Notes under the pieces: model-generated | Told to the model about the DNA's origin: nothing | What the model saw: only the letters and a program-made list of their open reading frames with translations | Database searches by the model: none | Assembly (NCBI GenBank): GCA_018907035.1 | Contig: JACCIC010000036.1 | Coordinates: forward strand, 636,001-700,000 | Reading direction: 5' to 3' | Origin: Sycobia sp. Sy_11 | Taxonomy: Eukaryota > Arthropoda > Insecta > Hymenoptera > Epichrysomallidae | DNA: 64,000 nucleotides | In this document: positions 63,952-64,000 of the stretch, one piece after another | Numbering within the stretch: the first letter of the stretch is position 1 | How the letters are laid out: each line of letters starts with the position of its first letter | Made by a program: the position numbers and the translations under genes

Positions 63952-64000
63952 TATATATTATATACTATACATACCAGCTGAAGAATGTCATATAAAATAT

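Overview
The window looks like nuclear DNA of an insect. It is AT-rich, has short exons with GT..AG introns, carries mariner and non-LTR retrotransposon remnants, and is exceptionally dense in (TA)n, (GA)n/(CT)n and (CA)n microsatellites. A hymenopteran is my best guess from the overall texture, but nothing I can read proves the order.

Layout. 1-36 kb is gene-poor. It holds microsatellites, two MITE-like elements (2050-2292 and 4253-4659), two copies of a dispersed repeat (about 21667-21957 and 27455-27640) and several GC/CpG-rich islets (about 6230-6760, 15950-16610, 30960-31310, 34430-34870) that may be regulatory or distant non-coding exons. 36.3-45.2 kb is the gene cluster. Cytosolic seryl-tRNA synthetase lies on + (5 coding exons, 494 aa). 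A DNAJC17-type J-domain/RRM protein lies on - (6 exons, 331 aa), tail to tail with SerRS. Cystathionine beta-synthase lies on - (6 exons, 499 aa), upstream of the DNAJC17 homologue. All three models were joined by eye with phase-consistent splice sites.

45.6-61 kb is gene-poor and transposon-rich. A decayed reverse transcriptase (about 53386-54200) is split by a 340-bp third copy of the dispersed repeat, flanked by a 13-bp target-site duplication. A complete but inactivated mariner (57725-59011) carries TIRs, a TA duplication, two frameshifts, a stop and a lost catalytic Asp. 61.4-63.1 kb is a GC-rich block that could be the promoter and 5' UTR of a gene to the right.

The three genes are unrelated housekeeping functions (seryl-tRNA charging, a spliceosome-associated co-chaperone, transsulfuration). 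Nothing suggests a functional cluster beyond compact spacing. No tRNA, rRNA or CRISPR was seen.
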